Assembly: GCA_037130365.1 (NCBI GenBank)
Contig: JBAXTE010000019.1
Span: forward strand, 1-64,000
Direction of reading: 5' to 3'
Length of the DNA stretch: 64,000 nucleotides
DNA from: JBAXTE01 sp037130365
Lineage (GTDB): Bacteria > Bacteroidota > Bacteroidia > Bacteroidales > WCHB1-69
Part shown: positions 56,242 through 64,000 of the stretch, piece after piece
Layout of the letters: each line of letters opens with the position of its first letter
Position numbering within the stretch: the first letter of the stretch is position 1
Translations under genes and position numbers: made by a program
Notes under the pieces: generated by a model
What the model saw: only the letters and a program-made list of their open reading frames with translations
Told to the model about the DNA's origin: nothing
The model's database searches: none

Positions 56242-58587
56242 TTATTCCTCAGTTGCTTCTTCAGTTGCGCCATCTTTTTTCTTTGTGGCTCTAGTATGGC
56301 ACATAAAACTTCGTTTTAATTTTTCTTTTGGCTTTCTGGGAAAACGTGCTCGGATGTTTGCAAATCGATCATCGGGGAGGACACGCTCGAAAAACTTTCC
56401 AAAAATTGGAGTTGCTGTTTTACATCCTTCACCCAATTCCATTGTCCGGAAGTGAATAAATCGATCGTCGCTACCCACCCATACTCCAGCAATTAAATTT
56501 GGCGTAACTCCAATAAACCAACCATCAGATTGTTGCGAAGATGTACCCGTTTTTCCTCCAAAATCAGTTTCCCAATCAAAAATTTTATGTTCCCATAATG
56601 CGGCTGTTGTTCCACCTGGTTCTGAGAGACCACCTAATAGCAGTTGAGTCATTAAAAATGAGGTTTCATAACTTAATACACGTTCCTTTTTTGACTTGTG
56701 TTCGTATATCACTTTCCCCTTTCGATCAGTTATTTTAGTAACGAGCACTGGATCCATTTTGTAGCCCTCATTAATAAAAGGACAATATGCAGCGATAAGC
56801 TCGTATAATGAAACGTCGCTTGATCCGAGACAAATAGATGGAACATCAGCTAAAGGTGAAGTTATCCCCATTTTATGAGCAAATTCAATCACTTTTCTCC
56901 AACCGAGTTCTTGAGTCAATTGAACAGATACCGTATTAATTGACCGTGCAAAAGCATTTTTTAAAGTAACAGTTTTGCCAGAAAATTCACATTCCGCATT
57001 TTGAGGTGTCCAGCTCTTTTTCACTCCTTTTTCTACATAATCAACCGTTGATTTTTTGTCGGTAATCATATCGCAAGGGCCCCAATTGTTTAATTCCATT
57101 GCAGCAGCATATACAAAGGCTTTAAATGTAGAGCCTGGCTGACGTTTAAACTGACGGACATGGTCGTATTTAAAATATTTAAAATTAGATCCACCAACCC
57201 ATGCTTTAACAAAACCCGTATTTGGATCCATTGCCATAAATCCCGCTTGTAAAAGATGTTTATAGTATCTCATTGAATCCATGGTGCTAAAAGTGGTATC
57301 CTTATCACCTCTCCATGTAAATATCGTCATCCTCTTTTTTAGATTGAGGTATAAATCGATGGAATCTTTATTTGATTTAAATTTTTTATCAAGAGAGGCA
57401 TAATATTTCCCCTTTTTAATTTCGTTTTCTAAGAAGTTGGGAATCTCTTCTCCAGCATTATTTCTCCATGGATTTTCTCCTTCCCAATGTTGGAAAAATC
57501 TTTTTTGTAAGCTTTTCATGTGCTCTTTGGTTGCCTCTTCTGCGTACATCTGCATTCTGCTATCCAAAGTGGTGTATATTTTAATTCCGTCTCCGTATAA
57601 ATCTATCTTGTTTTCTTTAAGCCAAGATTTTAGATAACTAGCAACCGATTGGCGAAAATAAACAGCATCACCATCATAATTATCTTCTGTGTTATAATCT
57701 AAATCAATAGGGAGCTTCGAAAGTGAGTCAGCTTCTTTTTTTGAAAGAACATCATATTTTGTTAATTGTTGAAAGACTGTGTTTCGTCGCTTGATAGAAT
57801 TCTTTCTATTTTGAAGTGGGTTGTAGTATGTTGGTGCTTTCAACAAGCCTACCAAAACTGCACTTTCTTGGATATTTAAATCTGAAGGTTTTTTGCTGAA
57901 ATAGGTTTTAGCGGCGGTTTTAATGCCAAATGTGTTGTTCCCAAAATCAACTGTATTTAAATACATAAGCAATATTTCATCTTTGCTATATGTAAACTCA
58001 ATTTTAACCGATGTGATAATTTCTTTAACTTTTGCAATAAATGTTTTTACAAAAGGAATGTATCCCAATAAGCCATGAGAGTCTTTGGCTCTTGTCTTAT
58101 ACATGTTTTTTACTAACTGCTGAGTTAGCGTACTTCCACCACGTTTTTCTCCTTTAAACATTGACCAAAAGATGGCAAATGTAGCTTTTAAATCAACGCC
58201 GTTATGTTCGTAGAAACGTACATCTTCGGTATTTATCAATACTTTTATAAAAGTAGGGGAGACTTCATTCAGTTTTACTGGAACTCGATTTTCGTTAAAA
58301 AATTTCCCTAATAATTTGCCATCAGCAGAATATAATTCTGAGGCTATATTTTGATCTGGATTATAAACCTCACTAACACTGGGAGTTCTGCCAAATAGCC
58401 ACAAAAAATTGATATTTACCAAAAATGCGAAAAGCATTAATAGTAATAAAAAATTCATGATTCCTTTGGGAATTTTCCAATACCATCGGAGCCCTTTTAA
58501 TGAAAATGGTTTAATTAGGATCTTAAAAATTGCCCAAATTTTTGAAAGAATTAATTTCGCTTTTAATTTCAATGCCTTTTTATTCAC
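56242..58587 (-). CDS. mrcA: Penicillin-binding protein 1A (bifunctional glycosyltransferase/transpeptidase)
   Basis: Class A PBP that polymerises and cross-links peptidoglycan, anchored in the inner membrane by a helix near residues 45-66. The glycosyltransferase domain has TEDVRFYEHNGVD (catalytic Glu), GGSTLTQQLVKNMY and a later KDEILLMYLNTVDFG. The transpeptidase domain has the SxxK serine in PGSTFKAFVYA (near residue 485), SINT (SxN, near 550) and GGKTGTSSQQSDGWF (KTGT, near 676). Length 781 is normal. The end is charged (KKKDGATEEATEE). It is a single gene with no partner adjacent. Confidence 0.95.
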   Translation of the reverse strand: MNKKALKLKAKLILSKIWAIFKILIKPFSLKGLRWYWKIPKGIMNFLLLLMLFAFLVNINFLWLFGRTPSVSEVYNPDQNIASELYSADGKLLGKFFNENRVPVKLNEVSPTFIKVLINTEDVRFYEHNGVDLKATFAIFWSMFKGEKRGGSTLTQQLVKNMYKTRAKDSHGLLGYIPFVKTFIAKVKEIITSVKIEFTYSKDEILLMYLNTVDFGNNTFGIKTAAKTYFSKKPSDLNIQESAVLVGLLKAPTYYNPLQNRKNSIKRRNTVFQQLTKYDVLSKKEADSLSKLPIDLDYNTEDNYDGDAVYFRQSVASYLKSWLKENKIDLYGDGIKIYTTLDSRMQMYAEEATKEHMKSLQKRFFQHWEGENPWRNNAGEEIPNFLENEIKKGKYYASLDKKFKSNKDSIDLYLNLKKRMTIFTWRGDKDTTFSTMDSMRYYKHLLQAGFMAMDPNTGFVKAWVGGSNFKYFKYDHVRQFKRQPGSTFKAFVYAAAMELNNWGPCDMITDKKSTVDYVEKGVKKSWTPQNAECEFSGKTVTLKNAFARSINTVSVQLTQELGWRKVIEFAHKMGITSPLADVPSICLGSSDVSLYELIAAYCPFINEGYKMDPVLVTKITDRKGKVIYEHKSKKERVLSYETSFLMTQLLLGGLSEPGGTTAALWEHKIFDWETDFGGKTGTSSQQSDGWFIGVTPNLIAGVWVGSDDRFIHFRTMELGEGCKTATPIFGKFFERVLPDDRFANIRARFPRKPKEKLKRSFMCHTRATKKKDGATEEATEE

Positions 58588-58730
58588 TGTTTATCCCTTT
58601 TTTAATGTTGCAAATTTAAGTTTTTTTATTCGTTTATTTTACCTCTAAATCATGTTGTATTGACAATTATTATTTTTATTGAACTTTTTGAATTTTTTAG
58701 TGTTCTAAAATTATCTAAATAATATTAAAT

Positions 58731-59459
58731 ATGAAAAAGATTCTCTTATTTTTAATAACTATAATTAACATCAATGTAATAAATGCACAAGAAATTCACA
58801 AGGTTAATAAATCGGAACAAATTATGAAAACATTAAAAACACAAATAGGCTCGTTGAATTTTGGGGATCTATCTTATAAATATGATGCCTTAGAACCATA
58901 TATTGACAAAATGACCATGGAAATTCATTACAGCAAACATTATAAAGCGTATTATGACAATATGATAAATATTGTCAAAGACAATTTAGATTGGAGTGGT
59001 ATTTCATTATCTGAATTATTTTCAAACGTGAGTAAATATCCAACAATGCTACGTAATAATGCAGGTGGTTATTTTAATCATTTATTGTTTTGGAGCATAA
59101 TGACTCCAAATTCAATTCCATTAGCTGATGGATTGCTGAAAACTGCAATAAACCGTGACTTTGGATCTTTTGATGCCTTTAAATCAAAATTTGAAGATTC
59201 AGCAAAGTCTAGATTCGGAAGTGGTTGGGTCTGGTTGGTTGTAAACTCTGAGGGCAAATTAGTCATTACATCTACTCCAAATCAAGATAATCCATTCATG
59301 GATTTATCTGACGTGAAAGGAACACCTGTATTGACTTTAGATGTATGGGAACATGCTTATTATTTGAAGTTTCAAAATAAGCGTGCAGATTATATTTCTG
59401 CATTCTGGAATGTTATCGATTGGGAGGAAGTGGAGTCAAATTTTTTAAATGCAAAGTAA
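58731..59459 (+). CDS. Exported Fe/Mn superoxide dismutase
   Basis: Converts superoxide to hydrogen peroxide and oxygen. The 242-residue protein has an N-terminal Sec signal (ILLFLITIININVINAQ), so the enzyme should act in the periplasm or outside. Metal ligands are visible: His66 (MEIHYSKHY), His117 (GGYFNHLLFW), Asp204 and His208 (LDVWEHAYY). A GSGWVWLV segment is also typical. Fe versus Mn cannot be decided. A second Met at 32 (MKTLKTQIG) could give a cytosolic form but lacks upstream signals. It is a single gene closed by the 26-bp-stem terminator. Confidence 0.93.
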   Translation: MKKILLFLITIININVINAQEIHKVNKSEQIMKTLKTQIGSLNFGDLSYKYDALEPYIDKMTMEIHYSKHYKAYYDNMINIVKDNLDWSGISLSELFSNVSKYPTMLRNNAGGYFNHLLFWSIMTPNSIPLADGLLKTAINRDFGSFDAFKSKFEDSAKSRFGSGWVWLVVNSEGKLVITSTPNQDNPFMDLSDVKGTPVLTLDVWEHAYYLKFQNKRADYISAFWNVIDWEEVESNFLNAK

Positions 59460-59463
59460 CTAA

Positions 59464-59519
59464 TTATATTCAATAAAAAAGGGTTTCAAAAAATTGAAAC
59501 CCTTTTTTATTGAATATAA
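59464..59519. terminator. Bidirectional terminator between the SOD gene and rpmB
   Basis: Perfect 26-bp arms (59464-59489 and 59494-59519) with an AAAA loop; the GGGTTTC/GAAACCC core is flanked by A6/T6 runs on both strands. It lies 4 bp after the SOD stop and 4 bp from the rpmB stop, so it serves both converging genes. Confidence 0.9.
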
Positions 59520-59523
59520 AATT

Positions 59524-59760
59524 CTATTTTAAAAAGCCTTTTTCAAATGCTTCAGTCATGCATTTAAGAACACCTTTTTTGTCAATTGAGCGAATAGCTT
59601 TTGCTGACACTTTTAAATAAACAAATTCGTTTAACTCGGAAACCCAAAATTTCTTGAAATGTAAATTAGGTTGAAAAGTCCTTTTTGTTTTGATATTTGA
59701 GTGAGAAACATGGTTCCCAACTATTGTTTTTTTTCCGGTTAATTGACAAACTCGTGACAT
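59524..59760 (-). CDS. rpmB: 50S ribosomal protein L28
   Basis: A 78-residue ribosomal protein with the family start MSRVCQLTGKKTIVGNHVSHSN, the KRTFQPNLHFKKFWV motif and the C-terminal ISAKAI-like region VSAKAIRSIDKKG. Normal length. The gene is alone; rpmG, which often follows in Bacteroidota, is not here because the terminator lies directly after the stop. On the minus strand TAATTTTG (59829-59822) is a candidate -7 element with a leader of about 55 nt. Confidence 0.97.
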   Translation of the reverse strand: MSRVCQLTGKKTIVGNHVSHSNIKTKRTFQPNLHFKKFWVSELNEFVYLKVSAKAIRSIDKKGVLKCMTEAFEKGFLK

Positions 59761-59912
59761 TTTAAGCGTTTTTTTATGATTATACTTCTTATTCTCTTTC
59801 TATTAGGAGTGCAAATTTCTGCAAAATTATTGAATTAACCAAACTTTGTTGAAAAAATATTTTAATTCTAACCTTCCTAATTTAATTTCTTCATTAATCC
59901 CCCAGTTTGCTA

Positions 59913-59958
59913 ATTAAAAGCGACCTGTTTAGAAGTGCCTAAACGGGTCGCTTTTAAT
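59913..59958 (-). terminator. Terminator of the M43 metalloprotease gene
   Basis: 20-bp arms 59913-59932 and 59939-59958 (one G-U pair), core AAAAGCGACC / GGGTCGCTTTT, 6-nt loop, with T-run. It starts 16 bp after the stop at 59975. Confidence 0.85.
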
Positions 59959-59974
59959 GTATTATTGATGATTT

Positions 59975-62296
59975 TTATTCTACAATTAGTTTTCTAGTAA
60001 TCATCATGTTGTTTAACTTGATTTTTACCAAATAAATTCCAGCAGAATTAAATTGTGAGCGCTTTAATGTGAATTGATGGTCACCTTGTTCTAGTTTCTG
60101 ATTTGTTAAGACTAGCACGTCTCTTCCCAATACGTCTACCAGTGTAATATTGGTATTTGTTTGTTCGGTTAAATTAAATTGAATTTGCGTAGTCTCTTTT
60201 ATTGGATTTGGGTAAATCGATAAATTAATGTTTTCTGCAAGTTGGTTTGATATCCCAACGGTACCACAAGCACCGGTACAAATTCTATCAATGTATAGAT
60301 TGTTCCCACCCTTATTCGTAAAAGTAAATTTAAAACGAAGATTGCTCTTATCAGTTACTCCTGTGATAAATACTGAATCTTGTCTCCAAAATTGAGTACT
60401 ATCAGCAATAAATGAAGTGGTTTTACATCCCCAAGTAGTTAATGATTCACCAGAATATGTTTTTTTAACACTCCAAGTTTTTCCACAATCTTGAGAAATG
60501 CTCACAGTAAGCTTATCATAAATCGTGTCTGCAGTACTTGTTCCATATAATAGTTCTGCTAATGCGTTTGAAGCAATTTCTTTTCCAACATAAGCTCTAT
60601 TAAACTTAAATTTTATTACTCCTGTAATGTGTGACAAATCGAAGGTTGGAGAAACCAACTCATCTATGCTTCCGCTTGGGTTGTTTGCAAAATTCGAAAT
60701 ACGAAGGGAATGTGTTCCGGTATAAGATGCCGAATCTGTAACTTCAAAAGGATTTCCGCCTTGATTTACAACGTTCCAATTATTTAAACCGTTTTCAAAA
60801 TCTTCCATAATATCACCCGTTTGAGTCGCTTGTGTAGTAATTACATTGATGGTATTAATTTTTATTATACTATCTGCGCCTTGAGCATTTGCTACTACAA
60901 GTTTAACTGTATACGTTCCGGGAGTAGCATAGGTAATTTCTGGGTTAACGTCGGTTGAGGTTGATGGAGTGCCACCAGTAAATGTCCATGTTCTATTGCT
61001 TACAGCTCCGTTAAATGACAAATCATAGAAAATAACAGATGAACCAGCACAAACGGTGGTACTATTACTTCTAAAATCAGCTATTGGACTGCAAGTAGAA
61101 ATGTAATTAGGATCCCAAACGCCTGTTTCAACAAGATTTTCATACGACCATAATTGGCGACGATCGCTCATCATGGTTGCTTGAATTCTGTCGTTTTGTC
61201 CATTTGTAAATATGTTTGTACAATAACCTAATTGATAATCCATATAATTTTCTACCATATCTGGTTTATCGTTAGTTTCGGTGCAAGTGTTTCTAACTCC
61301 AGGTTCAAAACAAGCTATCGAAGTGCTTTGAGATGCAGTTTGAATTGGAGGTGTATCAGCTACTTCATCGTTATTTAAGGTAACTAAACCAAAGGGACCT
61401 CCGCTTGTCGAGCATCCATCGGTTCCCATAATTGGAAGTCCAGCGAGTAATTTTAAATTCTGAAAAGGATGATATAAATTAAAATAATGACCCAATTCGT
61501 GTGTAAATGTTCTATTTAAAGCATTGATTGGTTGTCCCATTAATGTGGTTGCAGTTCCAATGGATCCAATTCCGTCATGACGAATTAGTACACCATCTGC
61601 CAATGTATCACCGTTTGTAAAAAGTGGCGTTAAGGGATTTGATGGTGGAAATACTGACATTCCGCCGATTGCTGCTCCATCTGGTAAACTAATTCCCGAA
61701 GGATAAATAAAAGCAACTGAGTATATGTTTAAATACTTTTTTGGGTTCCATGCATAATCATGAAGGAGGTCGTAATATGCATAATTTGTTCGCTCATCAT
61801 ATACTCGATCAATTCCTTCAGTGCAATTTCCATTTGGGTCAATTTTCGCTAATCTAAATTCAAAATTGCAATTTGCCCTTAAACTATTAAACCCCGACCA
61901 AGTATTTGTTCCAGAAACTGTATCAGAATTTAATTTTTGATAATCGATATTTAATTTTGCAATTGCATCCTCAATTTGGGCTTTGGATATATTCTCGTTG
62001 CCATATCCATGAACGATGTGGAAAACTACAGGAATGATTTTTCTTCCATTTTGAGTGGTATCTGTTGTTAACACTTTTGTTACGTTATTTGATTTCATAT
62101 TCGAAATCATTTGAGCCATCTCTTTTTCATAAATCAGGTATTTATCAATAACCTTGGGGTTTTCAAGGATTTTTTTCGATAATAACTGATGATCAGCTAT
62201 GTTGTAATTGTAATAAACAGGTTTGTTTTCTTGTGAAAACAGTGGGTAAATCCCCCAGATTACCCAAAAAAGCAATAAAAAGCTAGTTTTTTTCAT
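59975..62296 (-). CDS. M43 (pappalysin-like) metalloprotease with PKD domain and T9SS sorting signal
   Basis: Predicted secreted zinc endopeptidase. From the chosen start it has 773 residues: signal peptide (SFLLLFWVIWGIYPLFSQ), propeptide, then the catalytic domain with HELGHYFNLYH (HExxHxxxxxH, about residues 265-275) and the Met-turn MVENYMDYQLGYC. The Cys pattern is typical of ulilysin/mirolysin relatives. A PKD domain follows (FRSNSTTVCAGSSVIFYDLS..), then a jelly-roll-like domain with FENGLNNW, and a C-terminal T9SS type A sorting domain (LSIYPNPIKETTQIQF..GIYLVKI). The ATG at 62296 begins the signal peptide; 44 in-frame codons before it are AT-rich and non-coding in character. Substrate unknown. 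Confidence 0.9.
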   Translation of the reverse strand: MKKTSFLLLFWVIWGIYPLFSQENKPVYYNYNIADHQLLSKKILENPKVIDKYLIYEKEMAQMISNMKSNNVTKVLTTDTTQNGRKIIPVVFHIVHGYGNENISKAQIEDAIAKLNIDYQKLNSDTVSGTNTWSGFNSLRANCNFEFRLAKIDPNGNCTEGIDRVYDERTNYAYYDLLHDYAWNPKKYLNIYSVAFIYPSGISLPDGAAIGGMSVFPPSNPLTPLFTNGDTLADGVLIRHDGIGSIGTATTLMGQPINALNRTFTHELGHYFNLYHPFQNLKLLAGLPIMGTDGCSTSGGPFGLVTLNNDEVADTPPIQTASQSTSIACFEPGVRNTCTETNDKPDMVENYMDYQLGYCTNIFTNGQNDRIQATMMSDRRQLWSYENLVETGVWDPNYISTCSPIADFRSNSTTVCAGSSVIFYDLSFNGAVSNRTWTFTGGTPSTSTDVNPEITYATPGTYTVKLVVANAQGADSIIKINTINVITTQATQTGDIMEDFENGLNNWNVVNQGGNPFEVTDSASYTGTHSLRISNFANNPSGSIDELVSPTFDLSHITGVIKFKFNRAYVGKEIASNALAELLYGTSTADTIYDKLTVSISQDCGKTWSVKKTYSGESLTTWGCKTTSFIADSTQFWRQDSVFITGVTDKSNLRFKFTFTNKGGNNLYIDRICTGACGTVGISNQLAENINLSIYPNPIKETTQIQFNLTEQTNTNITLVDVLGRDVLVLTNQKLEQGDHQFTLKRSQFNSAGIYLVKIKLNNMMITRKLIVE

Positions 62297-62750
62297 AATA
62301 TTAATAATTAATTTTTGATAATTTCTCCCATAAAGCAAAAATAGGAAAAAAATAATAACAAATATCAATAAAATGAATCTAATTTGTTTAATTCGGTAAA
62401 CAATAATTAAAACTTGTTGAACAAGCATCCTAAGAGGATAATTGAAGAATAATAAATCTTGACTTTGATAGCTTAGGAAATAAATTATTGCGTCAATTTA
62501 ATAAGCTACCTATCCACTTTAATCAAGTAAATAATGAAAGTCTATTTTTATTAATTGTAACGATATAACCACATAGGCCCATAGGGAACCAAATCACAAA
62601 GGTGCATAGGAGTCTATGTGTTCTATGTGTTGTATTTAATCTATGCGATCTATGTGTTTATAAAAGTAGAGCAAATTATACTAAAACAACGAAAAGACTA
62701 GCTTGCAATTATCGTTTAAACTGTGGCTTGACCGAAAGGGATAGGCAGTT
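62297..62750. other. 454-bp spacer with CTATGTG repeat
   Basis: Between purM and the M43 gene, both on the minus strand. Positions 62568-62657 contain the CACATAG motif once and its complement CTATGTG at least three times (near 62624-62656), able to fold into alternative hairpins. The remainder is AT-rich. No gene seen. Confidence 0.5.
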
Positions 62751-63920
62751 TTAATAATTGTAAACACCATTTGGAGATTGAATAGTCACTCCTTTGTTAC
62801 CTTCGACGCAATATCCAATAATTTGTGCATCCACATTAAATGACTTTGAAATAGCAATAATCTCATCTGCAACTTTTTCGTTGGTATATATTTCCAAACG
62901 ATGTCCCATATTAAAGACTTTATACATTTCTGCCCAATCAGTGTTTGATTCTGCATGGATTAGATTAAAAAGCGGAGGTATAGGGAAAAGATTGTTTTTA
63001 ATTACATGAACATCATTGTTTATAAAATGGAGTACTTTGGTTTGGGCTCCACCACTACAATGAACAATGCCATTAATGTGAGCATGAAAGTTCTCTAAAA
63101 CTGTTTTCACTATTGGTGCGTATGTTCGAGTAGGAGAGAGGACTAGCTTTCCGATAGTGACACCTGCAACTTCACTTGCTTCAGTCAGCATTCGTGATCC
63201 ACTATAAGAATATTCTTCGGGAATTGTATGATCGTACGTTTCGGGATATTTTTTAGCAATATCTTTATTAAATACATCGTGTCTGGCTGAAGTTAGTCCA
63301 TTACTTCCCATCCCACCATTGTATTCAGTTTCATAAATTGCTTTACCAAAGGAGGCTAACCCAACAATTACATTGCCTGGTTGAATTCGATCATTGCTAA
63401 TAACCTGTTTTCGTTCCATTCTACAAGTTACGGTAGAGTCAACAATTATTGTTTTTACCAAATCACCTACGTCAGCAGTTTCGCCACCTGTGGTATGAAT
63501 ATTTATTCCATATTGACGCATGCTTTCTACAAACTCTTCTGTGCCTGAAATTATGGAGGAAATTACCTCTCCTGGAATAAGATTTTTATTGCGACCAATA
63601 GTTGAGGATAAAAGAATATTATTGTATGCCCCAACACAAATTAAATCATCCAGATTCATTACAATTGCATCTTGCGCTATTCCTTTCCAAACAGAGATAT
63701 CGCCAGTCTCTTTCCAATAGGCATAAGCTAACGAGGATTTGGTACCAGCTCCATCAGCATGCATTACCACACAATGGTCGGGACTATTTGTAAGGTAATC
63801 GGGCGTGATTTTGCAAAAAGCTTTAGGGAATAATCCTTTGTCGAGGTTTTTTATTGCCTGATGAACATCTTCCTTTGATGCGGATACTCCACGTTGACTA
63901 TAGCGTGATTGATTGGCCAT
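62751..63920 (-). CDS. purM: Phosphoribosylformylglycinamidine cyclo-ligase (AIR synthetase)
   Basis: Converts FGAM to AIR with ATP, the fifth step of purine synthesis. The 389-residue protein shows MHADGAGTKSSLAYAYW, the DAIVMNLDDLICVGA motif, TTGGETADVGD and GLTSARHDVF, all characteristic of PurM. It is somewhat longer than the ~345-residue E. coli enzyme, as is usual in Bacteroidota. A TAACTTTG at 63938-63931 (minus strand) lies 10 bp before the ATG, so the leader would be only a few bases. Confidence 0.96.
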   Translation of the reverse strand: MANQSRYSQRGVSASKEDVHQAIKNLDKGLFPKAFCKITPDYLTNSPDHCVVMHADGAGTKSSLAYAYWKETGDISVWKGIAQDAIVMNLDDLICVGAYNNILLSSTIGRNKNLIPGEVISSIISGTEEFVESMRQYGINIHTTGGETADVGDLVKTIIVDSTVTCRMERKQVISNDRIQPGNVIVGLASFGKAIYETEYNGGMGSNGLTSARHDVFNKDIAKKYPETYDHTIPEEYSYSGSRMLTEASEVAGVTIGKLVLSPTRTYAPIVKTVLENFHAHINGIVHCSGGAQTKVLHFINNDVHVIKNNLFPIPPLFNLIHAESNTDWAEMYKVFNMGHRLEIYTNEKVADEIIAISKSFNVDAQIIGYCVEGNKGVTIQSPNGVYNY

Positions 63921-63930
63921 TTTTTTTATG

Positions 63931-63956
63931 CAAAGTTAAAAAAAAACATCCGCAAA
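63931..63956 (-). promoter_or_regulatory. Candidate purM promoter
   Basis: Minus strand: TTTG (63956-63953), 14-nt spacer, TAACTTTG (63938-63931). Transcription would begin only about 5 nt before the ATG at 63920. The upstream half overlaps the terminator hairpin of the preceding gene. Confidence 0.45.
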
Positions 63957-63973
63957 TTTTGCGGATGTTTTTT
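63941..63973 (-). terminator. Intrinsic terminator of the gene at the right edge
   Basis: Perfect 13-bp arms AAAAAACATCCGC / GCGGATGTTTTTT with a 7-nt loop. It begins 4 bp beyond the TAA of the putative partial gene and lies before purM. Confidence 0.8.
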
Positions 63974-63976
63974 AAA

Positions 63977-64000
63977 TTATTTAGATTTAAAAGTAAGTGT
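63977..64000 (-). CDS. Possible last codons of an off-window gene
   Basis: The minus strand reads ..TLTFKSK then TAA at 63979-63977, followed at once by a strong terminator. Only seven codons are visible, so the identity cannot be told. The call rests on the terminator position. Confidence 0.3.
   Translation of the reverse strand, partial: TLTFKSK

Noticed and set aside
62297..62428. Upstream extension of the M43 protease
   Set aside because: 44 Ile/Phe-rich codons would put a second hydrophobic stretch before a good signal peptide; the ATG at 62296 is the better start.
1..64000. tRNA or rRNA genes, or prophage
   Set aside because: No cloverleaf-like or rRNA-conserved segments and no phage genes were seen on either strand by reading.

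Overview
The window is a low-GC chromosome segment from a member of the phylum Bacteroidota. Supporting evidence: several genes encode C-terminal type IX secretion system (T9SS) sorting domains, one encodes a T9SS plug-family protein, there are many small SxxC lipoproteins, there is a FISUMP-domain protein, Shine-Dalgarno sequences are mostly weak, and TTTG / TAnnTTTG promoter motifs occur. The short NuoG resembles the form known from Flavobacteriia-like lineages. I cannot assign a genus. No rRNA, tRNA, CRISPR array, prophage or intact insertion sequence was seen.

Layout. Positions 1-2279 (+) are the 3' end of a large secreted T9SS adhesin-like gene. Positions 2499-15541 (-) hold a complete 14-gene nuoA-N operon for respiratory complex I. 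Next are a T9SS plug-family gene (15947-17200, +), a run of small exported or lipoprotein genes (17551-19581, -), and a small membrane-protein gene in a segment bounded by identical 54-bp repeats. Positions 20764-41931 (-) hold two giant secreted proteins of 3477 and 3366 residues. They share an almost identical C-terminal module and arrays of 7 and 10 copies of an 82-residue (246-bp) Ig-like repeat. Further right are recQ coupled to a lipoprotein gene (-), a divergent LuxE-family acyl-transferase gene (+), an outer-membrane barrel (-), a 2052-residue alpha-2-macroglobulin-family protein (-), a three-gene exported cluster (FISUMP protein, barrel, lipoprotein; +), a PBP1A-type peptidoglycan synthase (-), an exported Fe/Mn superoxide dismutase (+), rpmB (-), an M43-family metalloprotease with a T9SS sorting domain (-), purM (-), and probably the last codons of another minus-strand gene at the right edge.

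How the genes fit together. Apart from complex I and housekeeping genes (recQ, rpmB, purM), the window is mostly cell-envelope and secretome. The adhesins and the M43 protease are predicted T9SS cargo, and the plug-family protein belongs to the secretion machinery itself. The alpha-2-macroglobulin protein, PBP1A, lipoproteins and barrels act in the periplasm or outer membrane.

The most unusual content is repeat structure. The two giant genes appear to be homogenised by recombination: they share a 475-bp identical stretch, a 246-bp repeat family, and one 3-unit duplication inside the first array. They also appear to share a promoter arrangement with long leaders. Several short intergenic repeat families (125 bp, about 118 bp, 54 bp and paired hairpins) sit directly against stop codons or operon boundaries. 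I found no clearly new defence or biosynthetic system; the best candidates for undescribed biology are these repeat families and the recombining adhesin pair.
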